A stretch of 64,000 bases of DNA from positions 2,046,001 to 2,110,000 of the forward strand of contig JANSYK010000001.1 in NCBI GenBank assembly GCA_024742485.1, in the 5' to 3' direction. A model generated the notes under the pieces. That model worked only from the letters and a program-made list of their open reading frames with translations, had not been told where the DNA came from and ran no database searches. This DNA is from Alphaproteobacteria bacterium (lineage in GTDB: Bacteria; Pseudomonadota; Alphaproteobacteria; Rhizobiales; Rhizobiaceae). Below are positions 46,167-54,984 of this stretch, piece after piece; within the stretch, counting starts at the first letter, position 1, and every line of letters begins with the position of its first letter. The translations under genes and the position numbers were made by a program.

Positions 46167-48506
46167 TCATGTATGTTCGGTTGTGATCCTCCCGGTGGCA
46201 ACCGGCGGTGCGGGACGGCGTTCGGCCTTTGCCGCCAACATCGCCCCCAGAACCAGCAACGTTGCAATGGCCGAGATGCCGATGATGGTCGGGATCAATA
46301 TGCCCACCGTGCGATATGGGATCAGCGGCGAAAACACCAATGGCAGGAAGCCGACTCCGAGCACGATCGTGTTGCGCTCAATGGCACGGGCCGGTTCCTG
46401 GTAGACGTCGAGCAGCTTTTCGAGAAGCGACACGGCACCACTGTCCCGAATGCGCGACACGAAGTGGATGGCAAAATCCACGGCCAGCCCGAGACTGAGG
46501 GTCGACAGGACGGCAATCGGCATATCGAAATCGCGACCGATCCAGCCAATGGCGCCATAGATGCCGCCAATTGCAAAGGTGAGCGGGACCATCGACACCA
46601 CTGCCCAGGAGACGGAACGAAACAAAACAATCAGCAGCAGGAACACGGCTATGAAACTGCCGATCAGCGCGTCCAGCATGCCGCTGACCATGCGATCCTG
46701 CCAGACCGCGTTCAGATAGGTCAGACCGAACCAGCCCGAGGATAGCGAAGATGGCGGTTTGTTGCCGGCAAGATAATACGAAACGTCATCCTCCAGTGCT
46801 CTCATCGCCAGATTGTCGCCATCGGCCATGTGGAACCGGATGACCATTTCGTCATGGCCCGGTGTCACGAGTTTGCGAAGATCATCGCCCTTGCCCGCCT
46901 GCTCGATGGCTTCCAAGAGTTGCGCAACACCAATGCGGGTGGTCGGCAGCGGTGCACCCTCCTGATCGCCAGGCGTCCGGTAAACGGACCGCAGCAGGTC
47001 AGGCAGAGCGAAAGTCTTGACGGTGTGGCCCGCATTCCTTGCATAATCAGTCAGTTGATCGACATAGTTCAGCATGTCCGGCTCAAGAAATGCACCCGGC
47101 GCGCCCTTCAGGCTGAGATAGGCTTGATGGGCACCCGCAAACCGGTCCGTCAGAACAACTTCGGCCGTGCGGATGGGGTGTCCTGACGCGAACCAGCGCA
47201 TCGGCGTATCGTTGATCTGGATCCGCCACAGCCCAAGCATCAGGACCAATGCCACAAGCACGAGCCCCGACAGCACCAGCCGCGGATGGCCGAGCGACAG
47301 GTGGGCTGTCCAATGGGTTCCGGCCGCCCGGTTGGCCCGGACTATTTTAGCAATGGCCCCTTCGGGGATTTTGACCAGGGCTGCCGGCACGATCACGACG
47401 GTTGCAAACCAGGCGAGTGCAACGCCGAGTGCTACAAACAGACCAAAAACCTGGACGGGTGGAATGGGTGCCAGGGCCAGCGAGGCAAAGCCGGCCATGG
47501 TGGTGATTGTGGTGAAAAACATGGGCCGCCAGAGAGTTTTCAGGCAGGCACGGATCGTCTGCTTGCGATCCCTGGCCGGGTCATGCCGATCGGCAAATTC
47601 CGACAGGACATGGATGGCATCCATCACCGCGATGGGCATGACGAAAATCGGGATCATGGAACTCATGATGTGAAGTGTGTTGCCGGTCAGCACTAGGGTC
47701 CCCATCGCTCCAATGGTTGCAACCATGGCAATTCCGAGCGGCATTGCTGCCACCCACCAGCTCCTGAAAATCGCGAACAACAGCAGAAAGATCAACAACA
47801 TGGCCGCCGGCGCCGCAACCGCCATCTGGATGAACATTTCGACACCGAATACGGATTGTGCCACCGGCAACCCGGTAATGTTGTAGCTGTTTCCAGCGCC
47901 CAGACCATCAATGTGGACGCTCAGTTCGCCGGCGATCCGGCGACCCTCAGCCTTGTCGGCAATCGGGATGGCGAGTGTCAAAGCACCACCGTCAGCCGAG
48001 ACCATCGTACCGTTCAGCATTGGCAAGGCGAGCATCCGGTCCCGCAGGGCAATGGCGGCGGCCTGGTTCGCCGGCACGTCAGGCATGATGGACACAAGAC
48101 GCGTCACGCCAGTCGCATCCGGTTCGGCGATCTCGATCGTGCCGGGCGCGAATATGTCTTCGGCAATAACACCGTCGATCGTCGCCGCAAAATCGGACAG
48201 CGACTTCACATCGGACAACGCGGTTGGCGTGAAGACACCAAGGGAGGAGCGATCATTCTCGATCGCGATCACGATGGAATCATGCAGCAAAAACCGAGCG
48301 GATTTCTCGCTATTCAACACGCGCGCCGGTTCGCTGACGGACAACATGTTCTCGGGATCGGTATCGATCTTCAGTTTCGACATCGGCGCATCAGGGACAA
48401 CGAACGGCAAGGCGATCGCGAGAAGAATTGCGATGACGGCGACAATGGACGCGCCAAAAACGCGTTTGGGATATTCGATGGCAAAATTGACAATGGAGTT
48501 TTCCAT
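46167..48506 (-). CDS. RND superfamily exporter, MMPL/COG1033 type
   Basis: 779-residue membrane protein with the duplicated RND layout: helix 1 (about 15-35), a long periplasmic loop, a helix cluster near 230-385, a second loop, and a second cluster near 600-770. Conserved pieces include AVMDAIHVLSEFADRHDPARD and LAVDFAIHFVSRIRDSG, the helix 4/10 regions of MMPL exporters that handle lipids, hopanoids or polyketide-like molecules. The start at 48506 overlaps the upstream class V enzyme stop, so the two are coupled. Confidence 0.87.
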   Translation of the reverse strand: MENSIVNFAIEYPKRVFGASIVAVIAILLAIALPFVVPDAPMSKLKIDTDPENMLSVSEPARVLNSEKSARFLLHDSIVIAIENDRSSLGVFTPTALSDVKSLSDFAATIDGVIAEDIFAPGTIEIAEPDATGVTRLVSIMPDVPANQAAAIALRDRMLALPMLNGTMVSADGGALTLAIPIADKAEGRRIAGELSVHIDGLGAGNSYNITGLPVAQSVFGVEMFIQMAVAAPAAMLLIFLLLFAIFRSWWVAAMPLGIAMVATIGAMGTLVLTGNTLHIMSSMIPIFVMPIAVMDAIHVLSEFADRHDPARDRKQTIRACLKTLWRPMFFTTITTMAGFASLALAPIPPVQVFGLFVALGVALAWFATVVIVPAALVKIPEGAIAKIVRANRAAGTHWTAHLSLGHPRLVLSGLVLVALVLMLGLWRIQINDTPMRWFASGHPIRTAEVVLTDRFAGAHQAYLSLKGAPGAFLEPDMLNYVDQLTDYARNAGHTVKTFALPDLLRSVYRTPGDQEGAPLPTTRIGVAQLLEAIEQAGKGDDLRKLVTPGHDEMVIRFHMADGDNLAMRALEDDVSYYLAGNKPPSSLSSGWFGLTYLNAVWQDRMVSGMLDALIGSFIAVFLLLIVLFRSVSWAVVSMVPLTFAIGGIYGAIGWIGRDFDMPIAVLSTLSLGLAVDFAIHFVSRIRDSGAVSLLEKLLDVYQEPARAIERNTIVLGVGFLPLVFSPLIPYRTVGILIPTIIGISAIATLLVLGAMLAAKAERRPAPPVATGRITTEHT

Positions 48507-50008
48507 TAGACAGCCTCCTGCTGCTGATAGGAATGAAATTGAGGTGAGGTGAAACCGGAATTTCCCGTGTTGTGAAAATTGCCGGTGAGTGGATCGGCCC
48601 GATATTGCCGGCCAAATTGGTCGATGGCCTCCGGAAGGCGCGCCACCGCCTGGATGATGATGTCGACGGTTTGGTCATCCATGAGATGACAGAAATTGAG
48701 CCGCGTCCATCCTGGCTTTGCCAGTATCTGGCCTGCGTCAATTTGCTGCCTGATTCTCTCCGAAAGGCGCCGGTCAACATCCAGCAGGCGATGCCCGTAT
48801 GGCCCCGCACAGGAACAGCCTTCACGCGCCTGAATGCCGAACAGATCACTCAACAGCCGGGTCACCAGCCGATGATGAACAACGCCTCCGGCTGCATCTC
48901 GCACCAGAAAGGAAACAATTGGCAGTCGCTTGGCGGTGGGGTGGCCAAGAAGAACGATCCGCTCGCAGTTGCGCCACACGTCCAGAGCCCTTGCCAGGTA
49001 TTGTTGGCCGCGGTGCTCGATGAATTCGGTGCCCACGCTGTCGCGAATGGCAAGCGCCAGGGCGGCCCGCAAATCTCCCAATATGTTGGGCGTACCGGCC
49101 TCTTCCTTCAGCACCAGACTGTCAAAATAGTCATGCGCCCATCCTGAAACATAGGAAACGGACCCTCCGCCGGGGCTGGTTGGCCGCCGTGCCTTGACCG
49201 CGTCCCTGCGGATCACCAGAACACCTGAGCCCGCTGGTCCGCCCGGGAATTTGTGCGGTGAAAAGAACAACGCATCGATCGGTGCGTTCCAGGCCGGCTC
49301 CATGGCCATCGGCAGATAGGGAGCGCCGCAGGCATAGTCCCAGACCGCAAGCGCGCCATGGGCTTTCAACAACCGCGTCACCGCCAGGACATCCGTCAAA
49401 ATACCCGTGACGTTGGAAGCGCCGGAAAACGCACCAATGACGGCGGATCGTCCGGACACCTGATTCAGTGTTCTTTCCAGATCACCAAGGTCGACACCAC
49501 CTTGCGGTGCCTCGTCAATCTCAATGACCTTTGCGCCGGCTTCGCGCCAGGGAAGGATATTGGAATGGTGCTCGTAGGGCCCTGTCAGGACAACGGGACA
49601 ATCGCCGGATTGTCCTCTCGGATCGTCCTTCGATGCAATCCCGAAGAGAAGGGGCAGCCGGTTCACCGCTGCCGTGGCGCCGGAGCCGCAAAAAATGACA
49701 TCGCATTCACTGCCGGCGCCAACCGATGCTGCAATGCGCGCCCTCGCCTGCCGGCGCAACCAGTTCATCCTTTGCCCGCAGGCAGAGACCTCCGTATGCG
49801 AGTTGGCATAGTATGGCAGCGCATGGGAACAGATCCAGTCCTCCACCTGGCTGAGTGCGCGGCCGGATGCGGTGTAATCCGCATAGATGATGCGCTTGCG
49901 ACCAAACGGGGTCTCCATATGGAGATTGGAACCAATCAATCCCTTGCGGAGTTCCACGATGCAATGCGGCAGGTCAAAGGTCGATGGACCGTCCATGTCA
50001 CTGAACAT
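48506..50008 (-). CDS. Aminotransferase class V-fold PLP enzyme (cysteine-desulfurase-like)
   Basis: 500-residue PLP enzyme. PLP lysine K253 is in FFSPHKFPGGP, cofactor Asp is D224 in VWDYACG, and the ring-stacking His is in YEHHSN. A Cys pair (C398, C400) occurs in AREGCSCAGPYGHRLL, the active-site loop position of NifS-like enzymes. It is longer than IscS/SufS (about 400), with an extra C-terminal tail. No Fe-S assembly genes are near; instead it is coupled to the MMPL exporter, so it may make or modify an exported compound or deliver sulphur. Confidence 0.8.
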   Translation of the reverse strand: MFSDMDGPSTFDLPHCIVELRKGLIGSNLHMETPFGRKRIIYADYTASGRALSQVEDWICSHALPYYANSHTEVSACGQRMNWLRRQARARIAASVGAGSECDVIFCGSGATAAVNRLPLLFGIASKDDPRGQSGDCPVVLTGPYEHHSNILPWREAGAKVIEIDEAPQGGVDLGDLERTLNQVSGRSAVIGAFSGASNVTGILTDVLAVTRLLKAHGALAVWDYACGAPYLPMAMEPAWNAPIDALFFSPHKFPGGPAGSGVLVIRRDAVKARRPTSPGGGSVSYVSGWAHDYFDSLVLKEEAGTPNILGDLRAALALAIRDSVGTEFIEHRGQQYLARALDVWRNCERIVLLGHPTAKRLPIVSFLVRDAAGGVVHHRLVTRLLSDLFGIQAREGCSCAGPYGHRLLDVDRRLSERIRQQIDAGQILAKPGWTRLNFCHLMDDQTVDIIIQAVARLPEAIDQFGRQYRADPLTGNFHNTGNSGFTSPQFHSYQQQEAV

Positions 50009-50200
50009 TCGAAATCCCTGTATTCATCAATCGGGTTGTCATCCCACCCCGGTTTCGACAAAGTTTTCGGCTAGAATGCCGCCTCGAAAACTGTGCCGGG
50101 AGCAGTGTTGGCCCCACACCTAGGGGCTGCCGCGATTGATTGCTTGCAGGAATGCTGTAGAATTTGTCCAGATTTCCACGAATATTGGTAACTATATGAG

Positions 50201-51805
50201 ATGATTTACAAATTTGGCATGTTTGAACTTGATGCCGACAAGTTTGAACTGCGAAAACACGACCAGCGGGTGGCTGTGGAACCGCAGGTGTTTTCAATCA
50301 TCCAGTTGCTGATTGAGAACCGTCATCGCATGGTTTCCAAATCCGAACTGATGGACGAGGTCTGGGAAGGACGAATCGTCTCCGAAAGCGCCGTCAGCAG
50401 CCGCATCCGGTCTGCCCGCAGCGCTGTTGAAGACAGTGGAAGCTCTCAGCGCGTCATCCAAACAGTTCATGGAAAGGGCCTTCGCTTCATTGCCGATGTC
50501 GACGCGCGAGAAGGTTCACCGGTGGGCCAATCTCGATCGTCCAGACCAGTTGCAGTGCCTGTTGATCCCGACGAAACAGGAGCGCTGCATCCGACGCGCC
50601 ATGCAAAGGACAAGCCGTCCATAGCGGTGCTGCCGTTCGAAAATCTCAGTGCAAGTGGCGAGGATGGCTTCTTTGCCGCTGGTCTGACCGAGGATGTGAT
50701 CACCAATCTTTCCCGCTTTCGGGATCTCTTTGTGTTTTCGCGCTCGACCACCACCGCCCTTGCCAATGAAGGGATGAGTATCCAGGACTTGCACCGCCGG
50801 CTCGGAAATGATTTTGCGATAGAAGGCAGCGTGCGCCGGTCGCCCACTTCGGTGCGGGTGACAATCAAGCTCATCGATGCCGCTTCGGATGGCAATATTC
50901 TCGTCGAGCGCTTCGAGGACGAATGCACACTTGAGAACATCTTTGAAATACAGGACAGGATCGCCCTGCTCATTGCCGGTCGGATAGCCAATCGCCGCGA
51001 GTTGCTCCGTGAACCGGCCGGTGGCGACACCCACCGGACACGCGCATCAAAGTGGGAAACCTATCACTGGATCGCTCAATTCTACGAATATATGAGAACC
51101 AGGAACGGCGACCTTCATTCATCCGTAAGGAATGGCCTGGGCACTGCGATCTCCGATGATCCGATTTCCAGTGACGGACGTGCCGCACTGGCAGTCGTTC
51201 TCCTTGATGAATATCGATTTGGCATCAACATGCGACCGGGCTATCCGGTCCTCGACGAAGCCTTTGAACATGCAAAACAAGCGATTGCGAACGACACGCA
51301 TAACGCTTTCGCCCACCAGGCGCTGGCCATGGTTCAATACCACAGGAAAGAATTCGACGAATTTCTCGAGGCTTCAGACAAATCCATCACACTCAATCCC
51401 GGAAAGGCGGATGCTCTCGCCGCCTTCGGTTGCTGTTTCTATCTGGCCGGCCATGTTGAAAAGGCCTTGTCCTTTCTTGATGAGGCCATTGACCTTAATC
51501 CTCTGGAAGATGGATCCCCCAGGCTGGTCCGGGCCGGATGCTATTTCATGCAGGACCGGATGGAGGATGCCTGGCGCGAAATCAAGAAGGCGTCGATGCC
51601 CGGCATGATCTGGTACCACGCCTATCTCGCGGCCATCAGTCACGCTGTCGGCCGTCCTGAAAGAGCGGCAGAGGAAATGAAGCTGATCGGCGAACAGTTT
51701 CCCGATTTCATGACACATCTGGAAACCCAAAAGGACGTTTTGAACATCAGCACGGCAATCGACAGGAAGTTCGGTTCGGCCTGGGGCGCAATATTTTCCT
51801 CCTGA
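50201..51805 (+). CDS. Winged-helix regulator with TolB-like and TPR domains (CadC/adenylate-cyclase-associated type)
   Basis: 534 residues. Residues 1-98 form an OmpR-type winged helix (PQVFSIIQLLIENRHRMVSK, AVSSRIRSARSAV, GKGLRFIADV). Residues about 135-265 contain the TolB N-terminal-like module common in such regulators (KPSIAVLPFENLSASGEDGFFAAGLTED). The C-terminal third has TPR-like repeats (AFAHQALAMVQYHRKEFDEF, GCCFYLAGHVEKALSFLDEA). No membrane helix is seen, unlike CadC. It is divergent from the class V enzyme/exporter pair and may control it. Confidence 0.85.
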   Translation: MIYKFGMFELDADKFELRKHDQRVAVEPQVFSIIQLLIENRHRMVSKSELMDEVWEGRIVSESAVSSRIRSARSAVEDSGSSQRVIQTVHGKGLRFIADVDAREGSPVGQSRSSRPVAVPVDPDETGALHPTRHAKDKPSIAVLPFENLSASGEDGFFAAGLTEDVITNLSRFRDLFVFSRSTTTALANEGMSIQDLHRRLGNDFAIEGSVRRSPTSVRVTIKLIDAASDGNILVERFEDECTLENIFEIQDRIALLIAGRIANRRELLREPAGGDTHRTRASKWETYHWIAQFYEYMRTRNGDLHSSVRNGLGTAISDDPISSDGRAALAVVLLDEYRFGINMRPGYPVLDEAFEHAKQAIANDTHNAFAHQALAMVQYHRKEFDEFLEASDKSITLNPGKADALAAFGCCFYLAGHVEKALSFLDEAIDLNPLEDGSPRLVRAGCYFMQDRMEDAWREIKKASMPGMIWYHAYLAAISHAVGRPERAAEEMKLIGEQFPDFMTHLETQKDVLNISTAIDRKFGSAWGAIFSS

Positions 51806-51983
51806 GAACAGAGGCAATAGTGGTTTTCATTGGATGACCGACAATGGCGCGTGATGCCGTCCGTCAATCGTCGCGACACGGAAACAGGCTTCGGGTGCGG
51901 CCAGGCGATCCGGAAGCAATCGCGTTTCGGCGCCGCCATATCAAGTGCGATTGGTCAAAGCACGAGCCTGGTGTGCGGGACGC

Positions 51984-52442
51984 TCAATTCCTGATCGCGA
52001 CATATCCGATTGTCTTGTTGGCCTCATGTTCCATCAATTGCCCGGTGAATGCAGCCCGCAGAAATCGACCAACGTCCATTTGCCGCCAGCCGGCGGGAAT
52101 CTCCTCCAGCCTGTGCCCGCACCGTTCAATCTGTTCCTTCAACTCACCGGAAACGGTGGCGACGATGTCGAATGAACCCACACTGTCCGCATCGAGTTGC
52201 CGCACGGCCCTCATGCCTGAAAATTGCCCCAGCCTCAGTCGAATCTGAGCCGCGATCCGTCTGTGACCGACAAAAACAACATGACCTATAGAGCCGTTTT
52301 CCGACTGCAGTCGTCGCCCGATTTCCTCACCAAGAGGCGGCGGAACAAGGCGACCCAGCACGACACCGGAAACAAAAATCACTGACATTACCAAAAGGAC
52401 CACACTCCAATTCACGGGAGATGACGCGTGGAAACCATCCAA
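51984..52442 (-). CDS. Hypothetical protein with one N-terminal membrane helix
   Basis: 152 residues. A hydrophobic segment (about 10-30, VNWSVVLLVMSVIFVSGVVLG) precedes a basic soluble part of about 120 residues with GHVVFVGHRRIAAQIRLRL. The codon pattern is plausible for a gene, but the ribosome site is weak and I do not recognise a family. It could be a membrane-anchored accessory protein or a non-coding frame. Confidence 0.45.
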   Translation of the reverse strand: MDGFHASSPVNWSVVLLVMSVIFVSGVVLGRLVPPPLGEEIGRRLQSENGSIGHVVFVGHRRIAAQIRLRLGQFSGMRAVRQLDADSVGSFDIVATVSGELKEQIERCGHRLEEIPAGWRQMDVGRFLRAAFTGQLMEHEANKTIGYVAIRN

Positions 52443-52941
52443 TGTGATGCAAATCCCGAAGCCTGTTGGCGATCAGAATGGACACGAGAGGAACGGTCGA
52501 CATTTCGATGGGCGCACCACGTCATGTCAAATCTGCCCGGGATCAAGCGGATTGCACAAATGGTAAAGGCAATTCATTTGCCCGACCACCGGCCTTTCAG
52601 CCCACATCATGATCAGGGACAAGGGTGCGGATACAAAGAGGCGTTAGCGTTTTTTTGAACCAGATGCCACAGGGAAGTTCAGACCGATTTTGCGAAACGC
52701 CTGATCAAAACGCACCTGTTTGAAACCACTTATTGTCTGGCTCAGGTGTTGTTTGGTGACCTTGCCCCCCAGCCAAAGGCCCAAAGAACATGATCGGTGT
52801 TTGGACGACAGGCGATTCTCGACAATGTATTTTTCTCGTCAAACCCCCAGTGGCGTGATGAGGTTTGCATTTGATAGTCGTGGGTGTTTGGCCAATCGGC
52901 AAAACCCTCTTTCCAACGATCTCGAATTCATTCGCATCCGT
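52443..52941. other. About 500 nt without a recognisable gene
   Basis: Composition is more AT-rich than the flanking core genes. A short hairpin GGCAA/TTGCC occurs near 52571 and a run of seven T near 52649, but they are not adjacent. Open frames on the plus strand (52428, 52720) lack family-like sequence. It may be remnant DNA at the left edge of the variable region. Confidence 0.4.
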
Positions 52942-53709
52942 CTAATCTGAGGTCTTCGGGTAAATCACTTCGCTCGGACAAGACCGATGTGTGGCATCCA
53001 TTTCCCTCCTGCAGCCAGACACTTTGGATGTTGATGGATCCACACAGAAGCGAATTTCGGAAAGATATGTGCTGCCACTATCGTCATCGGTGTAACACGC
53101 TATTGCGGGCTTCGCGCCCACAGCGTTCTGTAGGGTACTGACGATCTTCTGTGTTGAAACGGATACGGTATCGCTGGGTTCGATCCCCGCGTCAGAAAGA
53201 ACCTGAGAGACATCCAGTTCCTTTACAATGTTCATGGCGAGCGAGAAATAGTCGGCTTCGGAGGTGACATTGGGGTCGCACGCCAGGGCACATACGCCGT
53301 GTTTCGCCCACTCATGTATCCAGAACCCATCCGAATTTTCATCATCATCCCGTTGGGAATTTGATTCTCCACGCCACGAAAGAAGGTCCGGCCAGTAGAT
53401 GCTTCGTTCCTGTACAAGGTTGGAGACTGCGCTTTCGGAATAGGCCGGACCTTCGCAGCGCGTAATGTCTTCATTCGTTTCACCGTCCGTCGGCCACAAA
53501 CCGTGCACCGTCCAGCCTGTCACCGCCTCCGGAACAACGCAGTCGGCCCTGTTTGTTTCCTTCCGGCAAAATGTCTGTGGCCACTCCATCGACAGCGTGT
53601 AACTCGAAAACCTGGAACACTGGGACGCATCGCTGGCAAACGCCACTGGCGCCATGAAGATGAATGCGAGGCACAGAAAAAAGCCATGCACAGATCTGAG
53701 CGAACCCAT
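52942..53709 (-). CDS. Secreted ribonuclease T2 family protein 1
   Basis: 255-residue secreted RNase. A signal peptide (about 1-25, FFLCLAFIFMAPVAFA) precedes both catalytic signatures: CAS I WTVHGLWP (H69) and CAS II WIHEWAKHGVC (H132, E133, H137). Paired cysteines throughout suggest disulphides and export. It would cleave RNA non-specifically via 2',3'-cyclic phosphates in the periplasm or outside. The start at 53709 fits the signal peptide but has no clear ribosome site. Paralogue lies at 54050-54880. Confidence 0.87.
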   Translation of the reverse strand: MGSLRSVHGFFLCLAFIFMAPVAFASDASQCSRFSSYTLSMEWPQTFCRKETNRADCVVPEAVTGWTVHGLWPTDGETNEDITRCEGPAYSESAVSNLVQERSIYWPDLLSWRGESNSQRDDDENSDGFWIHEWAKHGVCALACDPNVTSEADYFSLAMNIVKELDVSQVLSDAGIEPSDTVSVSTQKIVSTLQNAVGAKPAIACYTDDDSGSTYLSEIRFCVDPSTSKVSGCRREMDATHRSCPSEVIYPKTSD

Positions 53710-54049
53710 GGCGCAGCGTTGCTGATACAGGGAAACAATTCTTGGAACCTTCAAACTCACAACCTCCTGGCCTGGTTGAAAACCGGCGGTGACCGGCACG
53801 GGCCATCTCATAGATGTTTCAATCGGCTAATCGTCACTTGCGTATATTGGTGTTCTCGGATTTGCCATGATATTGATGCTCGGGAAGAGGCGCAGCTCCT
53901 GCACTTTGTGCAGCTTGAACTCCGTTTTCCAAAGGGGCTGCGGCTCTCGGAGAGCGTTTTAGTTAATCCCTGTGCCTCTTCGCTCTGTCTTGCGGCACGC
54001 GCCCAAAAAACTTTGTTTGAATTGCTCCATGAATGGATACGCGCCCGGC

Positions 54050-54880
54050 CTATAGTGTTGCGGGATATACAAACCGTGCCGGGCAGGCAAACTCCTCGAT
54101 ACCCGTAGCCGGACAGTCAATCACGTCCTGTCCACCCGGTGCGACACAAATTCGAATTTCCAGCAGATAGGACATGTTGTTTTCCTTGTCGACATAGCAG
54201 GCAATGTCCGGAATTGCCCCGGTGTGAGGCTTGATCGCATCAATAATCTCATATTCGGAAATGGTTCGACTGTCGTCGGGCGCAATATCGGCCTTGTCCA
54301 GCATGCCGCCAATATCAAACCGGGAGAAAAGGTCGAGCGAGTGTTGAAAATACACATCCTGGGATGTGATGACGTCATCGCACAGTAGCGCACAGGTGCC
54401 GTGTTTTTCCCATTCATGCTGCCACAGCATGACATCTGTGATCACGACATCTTTGGACGCCCTGTCACTCTCGGGAACAAAAATCAGGTTGGGCCATTTT
54501 TGTTTGAGCTGCGGGGTAATGCTGGCGACGGCTTCGGCTGAATAGGGCGTCGCTGTGCAAAAACTCGGATATTTTCCCGGTGTCACATAGTCCGGCCACA
54601 GGCCGTGAATGATCCAGCGATCCACTGTGTCCAGCGTTCCGCAGTTGTTGTGGTCCGGCTCACGTTTGCACTCGGAAGGCGGCCAGACCTGGCTCATCAG
54701 GAAGAAGCCGAAACCGTCGCAGATGGGCGCCTTGTCTGCCAATACCGGCGAAGCACCAAAAAGGGACATAACGACCAAAATCAATCCCGTAAGACTGTTT
54801 GAGCGCGCGAACGCCCCGGGCCGCACCGTATCCGAAGACGATTCCAAGCTTTCCCCTTGAGAGTGTTCGACTGACAACAA
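54050..54880 (-). CDS. Secreted ribonuclease T2 family protein 2
   Basis: 276-residue paralogue of the neighbouring RNase. After a long polar N-region the hydrophobic core LTGLILVVMSLFGASPVLA (about 30-48) looks like a signal peptide. CAS I is IIHGLWP (H92) and CAS II is WQHEWEKHGTC (H155, E156, H160), so the active site is intact. The two T2 proteins are clearly diverged, so the duplication is not recent. It reads away from the membrane protein/reverse transcriptase cassette and shares its 104-nt upstream region. Confidence 0.87.
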   Translation of the reverse strand: MLSVEHSQGESLESSSDTVRPGAFARSNSLTGLILVVMSLFGASPVLADKAPICDGFGFFLMSQVWPPSECKREPDHNNCGTLDTVDRWIIHGLWPDYVTPGKYPSFCTATPYSAEAVASITPQLKQKWPNLIFVPESDRASKDVVITDVMLWQHEWEKHGTCALLCDDVITSQDVYFQHSLDLFSRFDIGGMLDKADIAPDDSRTISEYEIIDAIKPHTGAIPDIACYVDKENNMSYLLEIRICVAPGGQDVIDCPATGIEEFACPARFVYPATL

Positions 54881-54919
54881 AACGGCAATCTGGGATGATC
54901 AATTAATGTAATTGTAACT

Positions 54920-54948
54920 ATGACATACCGACCGGTGGCATGCTAGCG
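54920..54948 (+). promoter_or_regulatory. Candidate promoter of the membrane protein/reverse transcriptase cassette
   Basis: ATGACA (54920-54925), 17 nt, CTAGCG (54943-54948). The -35 matches TTGACA at 5 of 6; the -10 is weak. An AT-rich stretch at about 54899-54920 could serve the divergent RNase T2 gene. Confidence 0.35.
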
Positions 54949-54984
54949 TGGGCCATTGATTGGGTCGCGATAGTATTTTGACAT

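Noticed and set aside
52428-52950. Two plus-strand frames of 76 residues as possible transposase remnants
   Set aside because: No recognisable transposase motif, inverted repeats or target duplication could be seen.
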